A stretch of 64,000 nt of DNA from JAHJQZ01 sp963676075 (GTDB taxonomy: Bacteria; Pseudomonadota; Alphaproteobacteria; Rhizobiales; Devosiaceae): the NCBI GenBank assembly GCA_963676075.2, contig CAXXNZ010000011.1, forward strand, positions 124,001 through 188,000, in the 5' to 3' direction. The notes under the pieces were generated by a model. That model did not search any database. It was given only the letters and a program-made list of their open reading frames with translations, and was not told the DNA's origin. Positions within the stretch are counted from its first letter, which is position 1. Each line of letters begins with the position of its first letter. The position numbers were made by a program, and so were the translations under genes. Of the stretch, positions 20,983 through 31,651 are shown piece after piece.

Positions 20983-21246
20983 CTAGAAGTTGCTCTCGCC
21001 CAGGACGAACGAGTGCGTGAGCTTTCCGGTATACGCGTTGCGTGCAGCCTCCATGATGCGATCCCGATTGGCATCGAATGCCTTAAGGATTGCCTGTTCA
21101 TCCGACGCCGTGCCCGGCGACAAGTGGAACAGAGCCGACTCCGCCAGAAAGAACGAAACCTCCATGGCGTCGTCGTGCCCCCAGAAGCGCACGCGGGAAT
21201 GCCCCGGTTCATAGCTGCGGCTCGGATTGGGAAAGTTCAGGACCAT
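20983..21246 (-). CDS. DUF1488 family protein
   Basis: An 87-residue protein of the DUF1488 family, common in rhizobia. The typical pattern is present: NFPNPSRSY at the start, VRFWGHDDAMEVSFF, FDANRDRI and a final aromatic residue. Function unknown. Its stop lies 44 bp before the start of the 107-residue gene on the same strand. Confidence 0.85.
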   Translation of the reverse strand: MVLNFPNPSRSYEPGHSRVRFWGHDDAMEVSFFLAESALFHLSPGTASDEQAILKAFDANRDRIMEAARNAYTGKLTHSFVLGESNF

Positions 21247-21247
21247 C

Positions 21248-21472
21248 TCAAACCCGCGACGCGGGCGAGGCCTTCCCCGCTATGGCATCGACGGGCAGAA
21301 CGACGACGTGCTCGGCACTTGCCGTCAGCACATCACCTTTCGCTTCATTGCCGAGCGCCTTGCGGCGAATGATCTCGGACAACGCCTCAAATCTGGCCAT
21401 GCTGGATTTCGCGCCAACGGGCAGCGGTATCTTGCGGCTCGGAAAGGGAATGATTTTCGTGAATTCAGTCAT
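21248..21472 (-). CDS. Small hypothetical protein
   Basis: A 74-residue protein beginning MTEFTKIIPFPSRKIPLP. The ATG at 21472 is preferred because the open frame upstream of it is compositionally poor. Its stop abuts the start of the DUF1488 gene, suggesting one transcript. No known domain. Confidence 0.55.
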   Translation of the reverse strand: MTEFTKIIPFPSRKIPLPVGAKSSMARFEALSEIIRRKALGNEAKGDVLTASAEHVVVLPVDAIAGKASPASRV

Positions 21473-22195
21473 CTGCGCGCTCCAAAAACGAAGGATTCCG
21501 TGTGCCTTAACGGGAGCAAGTCGCATTGATAGAGGGAATTGGCGGTTCCTGCGCCACATGCCGTGAGAACAGCTTGGTGGTACACTGATATGGTGTCGTG
21601 CCTTGCCTGTTACAAGCAAGCGTCGCTGATCGAGACATCGACCGACATCTCTGCCGAAGCTGAAGTCTGGTCATGCCGCGAACCGATCTGGCGGAAATAG
21701 CTTGGCAGACACACGCGTTATCGAGTGCGCGATAGCGCAAATAACTCTTTGTGATCTTGTTATTTCCGACGCGACGCACTACATAAACCATGAAGACATA
21801 ACGGATGAGAAACTTCCTCGTCCGCAACCTCTCCAAATAATTATTAGCGTATCGCTTCGGCTAATTTTCCGTCGAGCGCGTGATTTCGTGTTGTCTGCAG
21901 TGTTTTTCTTGCAACACGCCACACTTGCCGGACGGCGGAACTGGTCTTGTCACAAAAGCCGTTCTGTTTTTTTGTTCGGGCTCGACAACTTTAGCGCCAG
22001 CGAAGGCCGATGCCGTGGATGAAAGCCACTGCGCTGCCCTGCGGCGACAAGCACCTTCAGACTGCGACCGTTCTCGCCTGCGGTCGACGTATCGATCCGG
22101 AACGAAACAACACACCGTGGCTGCACAAGGCCCGGATATCGGCCCGCACATGTCGGCGGCGCGCATTCGGCAGATCAATTCCACAGGAGACGACC
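21473..22195. other. 723-bp gap without a clear gene
   Basis: Lower GC than its surroundings. Short overlapping open frames on both strands show no family features. A small hairpin (TTAGC ... GCTAA near 21845) is visible. It may hold promoters of the flanking small genes or remains of a lost gene. Confidence 0.4.
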
Positions 22196-22336
22196 ATGTC
22201 TAAAAGTCAGAAGCGCGGCAATCGGGAACCCAAGAAACCGAAAGCAATCAAGGCGCCGGCAGAAGCAGCCACACCCATTGGTGTTCCCAGCAAGCAGGCT
22301 CCGGGGCGCCCGCCCAGCGATTCCAAGAAGCGCTGA
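22196..22336 (+). CDS. Very small basic protein
   Basis: A 46-residue Lys/Pro-rich protein (MSKSQKRGNREPKKPKA...). An excellent AGGAGA site 5-6 bases before the ATG supports translation. It ends 8 bp before the next gene, so they form one unit. Similar tiny basic proteins are widespread in rhizobia without known function. Confidence 0.65.
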   Translation: MSKSQKRGNREPKKPKAIKAPAEAATPIGVPSKQAPGRPPSDSKKR

Positions 22337-22344
22337 GGCGTTCG

Positions 22345-22623
22345 ATGGGCATCAAGAATACGGAATCGCTGGGCGGCAGAACCACGGAATCACTGGTGAC
22401 GTTCCAGCATCCGTTCACCTTGTCCGCGCTCGACGCCGAGCAACCGCCCGGCACCTATCGGGTGGTGGTCGACGAAGAGGAAATCGTCGGCCTGTCGTTT
22501 CTGGCCTACCGGCGCGTCGCCACCACGATCCACATCCCTTCGGTCGAAACGTCAAAATACTCTCGCCAGGTGTTCACAGTGGATGCCGATGAACTGGAAG
22601 CGGCAATCAGCGCCGATCATTGA
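22345..22623 (+). CDS. Hypothetical protein
   Basis: A 92-residue protein with a beta-rich middle (PGTYRVVVDEEEIVGLSFLAY) and an acidic C-terminus. It directly follows the 46-residue gene. No domain recognised. Confidence 0.65.
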   Translation: MGIKNTESLGGRTTESLVTFQHPFTLSALDAEQPPGTYRVVVDEEEIVGLSFLAYRRVATTIHIPSVETSKYSRQVFTVDADELEAAISADH

Positions 22624-22658
22624 TCGATGCTCATCGCCCAAGCCAAGGAATAGCCAAA

Positions 22659-22961
22659 ATGAAATATCTGGGAAGCACGTCCGGGACCGGCATGCTGTTG
22701 TGCGACGGGGTGGCATATGCCGATGCAACCTACGAAATCGAAGGCTTCATGCGCATCAAGGGCCAAATGAGTGGGACCGGCGAAATCGGTCTGGAGCCAG
22801 GCCTTGCCACCAAGGCGATTGCATTCAAGGCCCTGCAATTGCGGATCGCCGATGGACAAGTGATTGACCTCGCGGTCGCCGACACCAAGAAACGCACGCC
22901 GAACCGAATTCTGGTCGATATCTCCGGCGCCCTTCCCGCTTCAGGCGCCTGGCGCAACTAG
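22659..22961 (+). CDS. Hypothetical protein
   Basis: A 100-residue protein starting MKYLGSTSGTGMLL, with AAGGA upstream of the ATG; the frame extends further upstream but without a ribosome site. It is probably a beta-barrel-like small protein (alternating residues, Gly-rich). It is third in a run of three small plus-strand genes before ndvB. Confidence 0.6.
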   Translation: MKYLGSTSGTGMLLCDGVAYADATYEIEGFMRIKGQMSGTGEIGLEPGLATKAIAFKALQLRIADGQVIDLAVADTKKRTPNRILVDISGALPASGAWRN

Positions 22962-23125
22962 CGCAAGCCTGCGGGTCTTTCCGGCACTACTGTCGGTCAG
23001 TCTTCGCGCGCAACACCCACACTTCAAGCGACCTGCCCCCACGACCGGCCTTTGATCCGGACGTTTCTCAGGATGGGCACACCACGCACGAACAGTCGCA
23101 GAACGTGGTGGCCAGAAAGCCAGCC

Positions 23126-26100
23126 ATGCTCTCGATTCCCGCTCTTTTCTCGCAATTTCATCATCATCCCACGCTGTGGAACGATCCGGCACCAGTGCGC
23201 CAGGAATTGTTTGGGATCGATCGCCTCGAATTGCATGCCCAGACGCTGGCGGCAGCGCAGCCCGTCACCTTGGCGCCTCCGAAAGTGCCATCGCTTCATT
23301 CCCGCCTCAACGAGAACGCCCGGGTGCTGCTTTCGGCCTACCGCGCCAGCGCCAGGGAACTTGAAGCCGACCGCCCTGTCGTGCCCGCTGCGGAATGGCT
23401 GCTCGACAATTACCATCTGGTCGAAGAACACGTCCGGGAAATTCGCGATGATCTTGCGCCCGGCTATTACCGGCAGTTGCCGAAACTGGCCGGCGGCCCG
23501 TTTGCCGGTTATCCGCGCGTGTTCGAACTGGCCTGGGCCTTCGTGGCCCACACCGACAGTCATTTCGACCCCGAAATGCTGCGCCGGTTCGTCTCCGCAT
23601 ATCAGAGTGTTCAGCCGCTGACGATTGGCGAGCTCTGGGCCATTCCCATCACGCTGCGCATCGTTCTCATCGAAAATCTGCGCCGTCTGGCCGATCAGAT
23701 TACCGCCGGACGGCAATCGCGTGGCGAAGCGGACGCACTGGCGGACCGCGTTTTGATTGCCGGGCTCTCACCCGATGTGGTGATCGCCAGCATGGCGTCC
23801 GCGCCTTTGCCGGAACTGTTCGCAGCGCAGTTTGCCAAGCGCCTGCGCGATCATGATTCCGCCGATACCCCGACCTTGGTCTGGCTCGAAGAACGTCTGG
23901 CCGGGCAGCATTCTTCCATCGACGATGTCGTCAGTCATGCCCAGCAGCGCCTTGGCGCCTCGAACGTCACCGTCCGCAACATCGTCACCAGCCTGCGTCT
24001 CATTTCCGATATCGATTGGGCAGATATTTTCGAAAGCGTCAGCCTGGTGGATGCACGCCTGCGCGATGAAAGCCAGTTCGCCAATATGGACTTCGCGACA
24101 CGCGATCTTTATCGCGGCGCGATCGAGGAATTGGCGCGCGGATCTGCTCTCAGCGAGATCGAGATTGCTGGCATGGCGTCAAGGCTTGCATCCGGTGTCA
24201 ACCTGACGTCTCCCGACAGTCCCAATCGCTTCCGCCTCTCCGACCCAGGCTATTTCCTGATCTCGGATGGCCGACACCTTCTGGAGCGCCAGATCGAATT
24301 CAGGACTCCCGCGCATCTGCTGATCCGCCGGTTCAATATGCGGCTCGGCATTGGCGGCTATGTCGGCAGCATCATGCTGATCGCGGTTCTGCTGCTTGGT
24401 CTGGCCTTCTGGGGGCTCGGAATCTCTGCTTTCGGCTGGGCGATGCTTCTGGCACTCGCCGCCTTCATCCCCGCCACCGAAGTTGCAACTGCTTTCGTAA
24501 ACCGGGCCGTCACCTGGAGTTTTGGTGCGGCCCGGCTGCCGGGCCTTGAACTCAAGGACGGCGTGCCCTCGTCACTGCGGACCCTGGTTGCGGTGCCAAG
24601 TCTGCTCGGCAGCAAAAGCGATCTGCTCGACCAGATCGAGCAACTCGAGGTGCACTACCTGTCCGGCGCGGACGGAGATCTTACCTTCGCACTTCTGCTC
24701 GATGGTCGCGATGCCGACACCGAAACACTTGCTGGTGAGGACACGCTTTTATCGGAGGGCCAGACGGCAATCGACCGGCTCAATACGCTCCACGGGCCGG
24801 GCCCGGCAGGGCCGCGGTTCTTGCTGCTGCACCGGCGCCGGCTGCTCAACACCGCTGAAAACAAATGGATGGGCTGGGAACGCAAGCGCGGCAAACTGCA
24901 TGAGTTCAACCGGCTGCTGAGGGGCGCAACCGACACCAGTTTCGTGACCGCGGATGGCAGCGTTCCGGCCGTGCCCGAAGGCGTCCGCTATGTCATCACG
25001 CTCGATGCCGACACACGGTTGCCGCGCGACACTGCGATCAAGCTGGTGGGCAAGATGGCCCACGCGCTCAACCAGCCACGGTTCAGCGCTGACCTGCAAC
25101 GTGTCATCGGCGGCTACGGCATTCTGCAACCGCGCGTGACCCCGTCTCTGCCGGTCGGCAGCGAAGGCTCGCTCTATCAGCGGGTGTTTTCGGCGCCCGG
25201 CGGTATCGACCCCTATGCCGCCGCCGTTTCTGACGTCTATCAGGACCTGTTCGGCGAAGGCTCGTATACCGGCAAGGGCATTTATGACGTCGATGCCTTC
25301 GAGGCGTCGCTGGCCGGACGGATTCCGGAAAACACGCTGCTGAGCCACGACCTGTTCGAGGGCATTTTCGCGCGCTCCGGCCTTGCCTCGGACATCGAGG
25401 TGGTCGACGAATTTCCGTCTCGATACGACGTTGCCTGCCAGCGCCAACACCGCTGGACGCGCGGTGATTGGCAATTGCTGCCCTGGGTCTTGGGCTGGCA
25501 CGGCAAATCCCGCTCCATCGGCGCTGTCGGCCTCGCCAAGATCCTCGACAATCTCAGGCGGTCGCTTTTCGCACCAGCACTGTTGCTGACCTTGGGACTG
25601 ACCTGGCTGCTGCCCATGCCGGCAGCCCTCATAGGCACGGCACTTGTCCTCATCGGCTTGGCATTACCAGCCTTTTTTGCGCCCTTCTTCTCGCTTTTTC
25701 CGCAACGCGCCGGCATCCGGCTCGACAGTCACTTCCACGCCCTCGGCGTGGAGACAAAGCTGGCGGCACTCCAGACCGCGTTATCCGTCGTGTTTCTGCC
25801 TGATCAGGCCTGGCGGATGGGAGATGCGATCCTGCGATCGCTGGTCCGTCGCTATTTCACCCACACCCATCTCCTCGAATGGACAACGGCGGCGCAATCC
25901 GCCGGCGGCCGACGCCTTGACGCCAAGGGCTTTTATCAGTCCATGGCAGGTGGCCTGGGACTCGGTCTAGGCGTTGCTATCGGTGCCGTCGTCTTTGCGC
26001 CAGCCTCCCTGCCGATTGCGCTCACCTTTGCTCTTTTGTGGAGCCTCGCGCCGGCGATAGCGCTGTGGACGAGCCGCGCCCCGACACCGGCACAAGACCA

Positions 26101-29100
26101 GATCCTCACACCGGACGACGCGCAGAAACTTCGGCTGATTGCGCGGCGGACCTGGCGGTTTTTCGAGACCTTCGTGACGCCGGCCGACAACATGCTGCCG
26201 CCGGACAACTTCCAGGAAGACCCCACTCCGGTCGTCGCCCACCGCACCTCGCCAACCAATATCGGGCTTTATCTTTTGTCCGCCGTCGCAGCCCATGATT
26301 TCGGCTGGGCAGGCAGGATCGAGACGGTGGAACGGCTGGAAGCGACATTTGCCAGCCTGCGCCGCCTCAAACGGTTCAAGGGCCATTTCTACAACTGGTA
26401 CGAGACCGAGGAGTTGCGGGTTCTCGACCCTGCCTATGTGTCCTCGGTTGATAGCGGCAATCTCGCCGGCCACCTGATTGCATTGTCAGCTGCCTGCCGG
26501 GACTGGATCGACGCAGCGCCGGACAGCACTGCGCGATCAGGCATGCTCGACGACCTGGAACTGGCGTACCAGGCCCTCGAACAGACGCAAATTTCGTCGC
26601 CGGACGCTGACAGCCTCGGTGCACTTCTGACCAGTATCCGCGCCTTGCTGGACGGCGTGCAGGATCTTGAGGCGATTTCGGCAAGACTTCTGTGGTCCGC
26701 GGACAAGGCGGCGAGCCACGCCAGGGCCATGCTGCCGCCATCTGAAAACGGCGCCAAACCCGAGCTCGTGTTCTGGACCGAGGCGCTGGCCGCTGCGGTC
26801 CGCGCCTTCGAGCGTGACCGCGAGTCATCCGGTGGCGCCTTGTTGGAGATGGCGCGGCGGTTGCAGGCGCTTGCCAATGAGGCGCGCACCATGGCGCTGG
26901 CGATGGATTTCGCCTTCCTGTTCGATCGGGAACGCCGTTTGCTCTCGATCGGCTATTCGCGTGCCGACAACAGCCTCGACAAGAACTGCTACGATCTGCT
27001 GGCCTCCGAAGCACGTCTGGCGAGCCTTTTCGCCATCGCCAAGGGCGATGTGTCGACGCGCCACTGGTTCCGGCTTGGCCGGACATCAACGCCACTCGGC
27101 AATGGATCGGCGCTGATCTCGTGGTCGGGTTCGATGTTCGAATATCTCATGCCGGCATTGGTGATGCGCGAGCCCGCCGGCAGTCTGCTGAACGAAACCA
27201 ATACAAGGATCGTTGCCCGGCAGCAAAGCTACGCCCATGCACTCGGCATCCCGTGGGGTATCTCGGAATCCGCCTACAACGCCCGCGATATTGAGTTCAC
27301 CTACCAGTACTCCAATTTCGGCGTCCCCGGACTGGGATTGAAGCGCGGCCTTTCCGAGAACAGGGTGATCGCGCCCTACGCCAGCGGACTTGCCGCAATG
27401 ATTGATCCAGCCGGCGCGCTCAGAAACTACACCCGCATGGCCGCCCTGGGCGGCTCCGGACCCTTCGGTTTTTACGAGGCGCTCGATTTTACCCGCACCC
27501 GGGTTCCTGAAGGACAGGATGTGGCCGTGGTGCACAATGTCATGGCGCACCATCAGGGCATGACCGTGGTTGCCATCACCAACACGCTTCTTGGCGGACG
27601 CATGCGCGAACGGTTCCACAGCGATCCGCTGATCATGTCGAGCGAACTGCTGTTGCAGGAACGCACGCCGCGCCATGTGGCGATCGATCATCCCCGCGCC
27701 GAGGAAGTGAAAGCCTCGGCCAGCGAAATGCGGCGCAAGGCGCATGTCGTGCGGCGTTTGCAGGCCCCGTTTGCCGGTCCCCCGATCACCCATCTTCTGT
27801 CGAACGGGCATTATTCGGTGATGCTGACGGCAACGGGCGGCGGCTATAGCCGCTGGGGTGACATTGCGGTCACCCGCTGGCATGAAGACGCCACCCGCGA
27901 CGCATTCGGCTCGTTCGTTGTCCTCAAGGACACACACTCCAAAACGACCTGGTCGCCAGCCGGCACGCAGTCCGGGCCGATGCCAAACCGACAGGACGTG
28001 CGTTTCGCCGAAGACCACGCCGAATTCAGCCGCACGGACGGATCGCTGACAACCAGCATGGATGTGCTGGTTTCAGGTGAGGACGACAGCGAAGTCAGAC
28101 GGATATCGCTCACCAATTCCGGACGCAAACCCCGCGAGATCGAGGTGACCTCCTACGCCGAGCTTGTGCTGACCTCGGCGCTTGCCGACGCCGCTCACCC
28201 CGCCTTTGCCAAAATGTTCGTCGAAACCGAATACCTGCCGGAACTCGAAGCCATCGTCGCGACGCGGCGGCGACGTTCGCCGTCCGAGCCGGAAATTTGG
28301 GCGGCACATTTCGCCATTGTCGAAGGGGAAATAACTGCCACCCCGCAATATGAAACGGATCGGCTGAAGTTCCTCGGGCGCAACCGATCCTTTGCCAACG
28401 CCAAGGCATTTGCCGAAGATCAATCGCTTTCCAACACGGTCGGCACTGTCCTCGATCCAGTCTTTTCGCTGCGGCAGCAGGTGCGGATTGCGCCGGGCGA
28501 GGTGGCGCGCATAGCCTTCTGGACCGTTTTGGCGTCCTCGCGCGCCGAGCTGATCGACCTCATCGACAAGCACAACGACCGCAATGCCTATGACCGGGCC
28601 AAGACCCTCGCCTGGACCCAGGCGCAGGTGCAGTTACACCATTTGAACATCGCCTCGGACGAAGCTGCCGATTTCCAGCGCCTTGCCGCACCGGTTCTTT
28701 ATGCTGACGCCCGGTTCAGGCCGCCATCCGCGGCCATCATCGCCGGCGCCGGGCGGCAATCCGCGCTTTGGCCAATGGCGATTTCGGGCGACCGGCCCAT
28801 TGTCCTGTTGCGCATTTCGGACATCGAAGATCTGCCGCAGGTCCGCCAATTGCTGCGTGTGCACGAATACTGGCGCATGAAAGGGCTCGATACCGATCTG
28901 GTTGTCCTCAACGATCGGTCCAGTTCCTATGTGCAGGACCTGCAGTCGGGTATCGAAGCCGCCATGCGCTCCAGTCAGGCAAAGCCGCGTTTCGGCGACA
29001 AAAACCCCAAGGGCAGCGTCTACCTGCTCCGGACTGATCTGATCGGCCGCGAGGCCCGGGCCTTGCTCCTGTCGGTGGCACGCGTGTCTCTGGTTGCCCA

Positions 29101-31624
29101 TCATGGATCGCTTGCCGACAAGCTGGCGCGGCTACCCGTGCCGAAAACCGTGCAGCCGGTGGCGCCAAGAAGCGCAAGGGCAAACCCGGCGTCTGAACCT
29201 GCCGGCTCGTTTGCCGGGCTCGAGTTTTTCAACGGGCTGGGCGGCTTCGACAAGAACGGCACCGAATATGTCACCGTCCTTGATAGCGGCACCGACACTC
29301 CCGCGCCGTGGATCAATGTCGTCGCCAATCCCGGCTTCGGCTTTCAGGTCTCGGCGAGTGGCGCCGGCTATGCCTGGGCCGAGAACAGCCGCGATAACCA
29401 GCTAACACCCTGGTCCAACGACGCGGTGGCCGATCCGTCGGGCGAAGCCATCTACATCAGGGACGAAGACAGCGGCGCGTTGTGGAGTCCCACTGCCCAG
29501 CCGATCCGGAACGCAGGCACCTACATCGCCCGCCACGGCTTCGGTTACAGCCGGTTCGAGCACGCCGCCGACGGCATTTCCGCCGACTTGCTGCAATTCG
29601 TACCGCTCGCCGATCCGATACGGATTTCCCGGCTTCGGCTGACCAACACGTCTGGCCGCGTGCGGCACCTGTCGGTGACCACCTATGCGGAATGGGCGCT
29701 TGGCACCGCGCGAAGCGCATCGGGCGCACTCATCATCAGCGAACGGGATGCGGAAACCGGCGCCCTGTTTGCCAGCAAGCCCTGGAACACCGCGTTCCCG
29801 GACCGCGTTACCTTTGCCGATCTCGCCGGGCATCAGTCGGAATGGACCGCCGACCGGACCGAATTCATCGGCCGGCTTGGCGGGCTCGATCATCCCGCCG
29901 CTCTCACCGGCACAAAGCCACTGTCCGGAGCAATTGGCGCCAACCTCGCCCCCTGCGCCGCGCTCAAACAAAAGATTGTCCTCGGCGCCGGCGAGAGCAT
30001 CGAGATCGTTGCATTTCTCGGGCAGACCACATCGGTCGAAACGGCGCGCGCCTTGATCGCGCACTATCGTAGCGCTGATCTCGACGCGGTCATGGCAGAC
30101 ATCACGCAACACTGGTCGGACGTTCTCGGCACGGTTCAGGTCAAAACGCCGGACCGGGCCATGGACATCATGCTCAATGGCTGGCTGCTTTATCAGACGC
30201 TGGCCTGCCGCATCTGGGCGCGCTCAGGGTTCTACCAGGCAAGTGGCGCCTATGGCTTCCGCGACCAGTTGCAGGATGGCATGGCGCTGACTTTCGCCCG
30301 ACCGGCCGAAACGCGGGGGCATATCCTGCGCGCTGCTGGCCGGCAATTCGTCGAGGGCGATGTGCAGCATTGGTGGCTGCCGCATTCCGGACAGGGCGTG
30401 CGCACGCGCATCTCCGACGACCGCGTCTGGCTTGGGTTCGCCACCGCCACCTATATCGGTGTGACCGGCGATACGGCCATTCTCGACGAGCAGGTGCCTT
30501 TTCTCGAAGGACAGCACCTCAATGACACAGAACATGACGCGTTTTTCGAGCCGCACCTGTCGGCCGACGCCGCCAGCCTGTTCGAACATTGCGCGCGCGG
30601 ACTCGATCAGTGTCTCGATCTGACCGGCGCCAACGGACTGCCGCTGATGGGCACCGGCGACTGGAATGATGGCATGAATCGTGTCGGCGAAAATGGAGAC
30701 GGGACGAGCGTCTGGCTCGGCTGGCTGCTGGTCCGCACCATCGCGCTGTTTGCCCCCTTCGCCGAGGTTCGCGATCCCGAGCGCGCGGCGCGCTGGACAT
30801 CGCACGCGGCGCGCGTGCTTGCAGCACTTGAGAGCACGGCTTGGGACGGCCAATGGTATCGGCGCGCAACATTCGACGATGGGTCCTGGCTGGGGTCCGC
30901 CGAAAGCGATGCCTGCCGGATCGATTCCATCGCGCAGTCATGGGCGGTGTTGTCGGGAGCAGCAGACAAGGCCCACGCAAAAGCGGCAATGGCGTCGCTG
31001 GAAAGCCACCTGATCCGGAAGGACGATGGACTGGCGCTGCTGTTCACCCCGCCATTCGACGAAGCGACCGCCCGCGATCCGGGCTACATCAAGGGCTATC
31101 CGCCGGGCCTGAGGGAAAATGGCGGGCAATATAGCCATGCCGCCATGTGGGCGATCATGGCCTTTGCCGAACTGGGCGCAACCGAGAAGGCGCACGCGCT
31201 GTTCGCCCTCGTCAATCCGGTCAATCATGCACTGACAGCATCTGCCGTCGATCGCTACAAGGTGGAACCCTATGTCGTGGCCGCCGATGTTTATTCGGTT
31301 GCCCCCCATATCGGGCGCGGCGGCTGGACCTGGTACACCGGCTCGGCAGGCTGGATGCAGCGGGCAGGTATCGAAGGCATCCTCGGCATACGCCGCGAGG
31401 GCGATGAACTCACCATCACTCCCTGCATCCCCAAGGATTGGCCAGGCTTCGAGGCAAGCATCAAAACCGACGGAGCGACCTACAGCATCGGTGTGTCAGC
31501 TTCGGCGTCCAAGAAACGTGGGCGATCAACAGCCAAGCTGGATGGCCGGAACCTGACCTTGGTCAAGGGCCAGGTTCGCGTCAAACTGGACGGGCTCTCG
31601 CATCGTCTCGAGATCGATCTTTGA
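23126..31624 (+). CDS. ndvB: Cyclic beta-1,2-glucan synthase
   Basis: A giant membrane enzyme of about 2830 residues that initiates, elongates and cyclises periplasmic beta-1,2-glucans from UDP-glucose. Its length is typical of rhizobial NdvB and Brucella Cgs. An N-terminal cytosolic part is followed by membrane segments near residues 410-470, then a GT84 transferase region with ITLDADTRLPRD (near 628) and QRQHRWTRGDW (near 778). More helices lie near 815-860 and 945-985. The long C-terminal half is GH94-phosphorylase-like, with GTGDWNDGMNRVGENGDG near 2510-2530. The frame can begin at GTG 23105; ATG 23126 (MLSIPALF) is the more natural start. It is unbroken over 8.5 kb. Confidence 0.95.
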   Translation: MLSIPALFSQFHHHPTLWNDPAPVRQELFGIDRLELHAQTLAAAQPVTLAPPKVPSLHSRLNENARVLLSAYRASARELEADRPVVPAAEWLLDNYHLVEEHVREIRDDLAPGYYRQLPKLAGGPFAGYPRVFELAWAFVAHTDSHFDPEMLRRFVSAYQSVQPLTIGELWAIPITLRIVLIENLRRLADQITAGRQSRGEADALADRVLIAGLSPDVVIASMASAPLPELFAAQFAKRLRDHDSADTPTLVWLEERLAGQHSSIDDVVSHAQQRLGASNVTVRNIVTSLRLISDIDWADIFESVSLVDARLRDESQFANMDFATRDLYRGAIEELARGSALSEIEIAGMASRLASGVNLTSPDSPNRFRLSDPGYFLISDGRHLLERQIEFRTPAHLLIRRFNMRLGIGGYVGSIMLIAVLLLGLAFWGLGISAFGWAMLLALAAFIPATEVATAFVNRAVTWSFGAARLPGLELKDGVPSSLRTLVAVPSLLGSKSDLLDQIEQLEVHYLSGADGDLTFALLLDGRDADTETLAGEDTLLSEGQTAIDRLNTLHGPGPAGPRFLLLHRRRLLNTAENKWMGWERKRGKLHEFNRLLRGATDTSFVTADGSVPAVPEGVRYVITLDADTRLPRDTAIKLVGKMAHALNQPRFSADLQRVIGGYGILQPRVTPSLPVGSEGSLYQRVFSAPGGIDPYAAAVSDVYQDLFGEGSYTGKGIYDVDAFEASLAGRIPENTLLSHDLFEGIFARSGLASDIEVVDEFPSRYDVACQRQHRWTRGDWQLLPWVLGWHGKSRSIGAVGLAKILDNLRRSLFAPALLLTLGLTWLLPMPAALIGTALVLIGLALPAFFAPFFSLFPQRAGIRLDSHFHALGVETKLAALQTALSVVFLPDQAWRMGDAILRSLVRRYFTHTHLLEWTTAAQSAGGRRLDAKGFYQSMAGGLGLGLGVAIGAVVFAPASLPIALTFALLWSLAPAIALWTSRAPTPAQDQILTPDDAQKLRLIARRTWRFFETFVTPADNMLPPDNFQEDPTPVVAHRTSPTNIGLYLLSAVAAHDFGWAGRIETVERLEATFASLRRLKRFKGHFYNWYETEELRVLDPAYVSSVDSGNLAGHLIALSAACRDWIDAAPDSTARSGMLDDLELAYQALEQTQISSPDADSLGALLTSIRALLDGVQDLEAISARLLWSADKAASHARAMLPPSENGAKPELVFWTEALAAAVRAFERDRESSGGALLEMARRLQALANEARTMALAMDFAFLFDRERRLLSIGYSRADNSLDKNCYDLLASEARLASLFAIAKGDVSTRHWFRLGRTSTPLGNGSALISWSGSMFEYLMPALVMREPAGSLLNETNTRIVARQQSYAHALGIPWGISESAYNARDIEFTYQYSNFGVPGLGLKRGLSENRVIAPYASGLAAMIDPAGALRNYTRMAALGGSGPFGFYEALDFTRTRVPEGQDVAVVHNVMAHHQGMTVVAITNTLLGGRMRERFHSDPLIMSSELLLQERTPRHVAIDHPRAEEVKASASEMRRKAHVVRRLQAPFAGPPITHLLSNGHYSVMLTATGGGYSRWGDIAVTRWHEDATRDAFGSFVVLKDTHSKTTWSPAGTQSGPMPNRQDVRFAEDHAEFSRTDGSLTTSMDVLVSGEDDSEVRRISLTNSGRKPREIEVTSYAELVLTSALADAAHPAFAKMFVETEYLPELEAIVATRRRRSPSEPEIWAAHFAIVEGEITATPQYETDRLKFLGRNRSFANAKAFAEDQSLSNTVGTVLDPVFSLRQQVRIAPGEVARIAFWTVLASSRAELIDLIDKHNDRNAYDRAKTLAWTQAQVQLHHLNIASDEAADFQRLAAPVLYADARFRPPSAAIIAGAGRQSALWPMAISGDRPIVLLRISDIEDLPQVRQLLRVHEYWRMKGLDTDLVVLNDRSSSYVQDLQSGIEAAMRSSQAKPRFGDKNPKGSVYLLRTDLIGREARALLLSVARVSLVAHHGSLADKLARLPVPKTVQPVAPRSARANPASEPAGSFAGLEFFNGLGGFDKNGTEYVTVLDSGTDTPAPWINVVANPGFGFQVSASGAGYAWAENSRDNQLTPWSNDAVADPSGEAIYIRDEDSGALWSPTAQPIRNAGTYIARHGFGYSRFEHAADGISADLLQFVPLADPIRISRLRLTNTSGRVRHLSVTTYAEWALGTARSASGALIISERDAETGALFASKPWNTAFPDRVTFADLAGHQSEWTADRTEFIGRLGGLDHPAALTGTKPLSGAIGANLAPCAALKQKIVLGAGESIEIVAFLGQTTSVETARALIAHYRSADLDAVMADITQHWSDVLGTVQVKTPDRAMDIMLNGWLLYQTLACRIWARSGFYQASGAYGFRDQLQDGMALTFARPAETRGHILRAAGRQFVEGDVQHWWLPHSGQGVRTRISDDRVWLGFATATYIGVTGDTAILDEQVPFLEGQHLNDTEHDAFFEPHLSADAASLFEHCARGLDQCLDLTGANGLPLMGTGDWNDGMNRVGENGDGTSVWLGWLLVRTIALFAPFAEVRDPERAARWTSHAARVLAALESTAWDGQWYRRATFDDGSWLGSAESDACRIDSIAQSWAVLSGAADKAHAKAAMASLESHLIRKDDGLALLFTPPFDEATARDPGYIKGYPPGLRENGGQYSHAAMWAIMAFAELGATEKAHALFALVNPVNHALTASAVDRYKVEPYVVAADVYSVAPHIGRGGWTWYTGSAGWMQRAGIEGILGIRREGDELTITPCIPKDWPGFEASIKTDGATYSIGVSASASKKRGRSTAKLDGRNLTLVKGQVRVKLDGLSHRLEIDL

Positions 31625-31651
31625 GACGACAAGGGCCGACGGCCGGGCCCG

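Noticed and set aside
29402..30853. Several minus-strand frames within ndvB
   Set aside because: All are antisense shadows of the intact glucan synthase frame.
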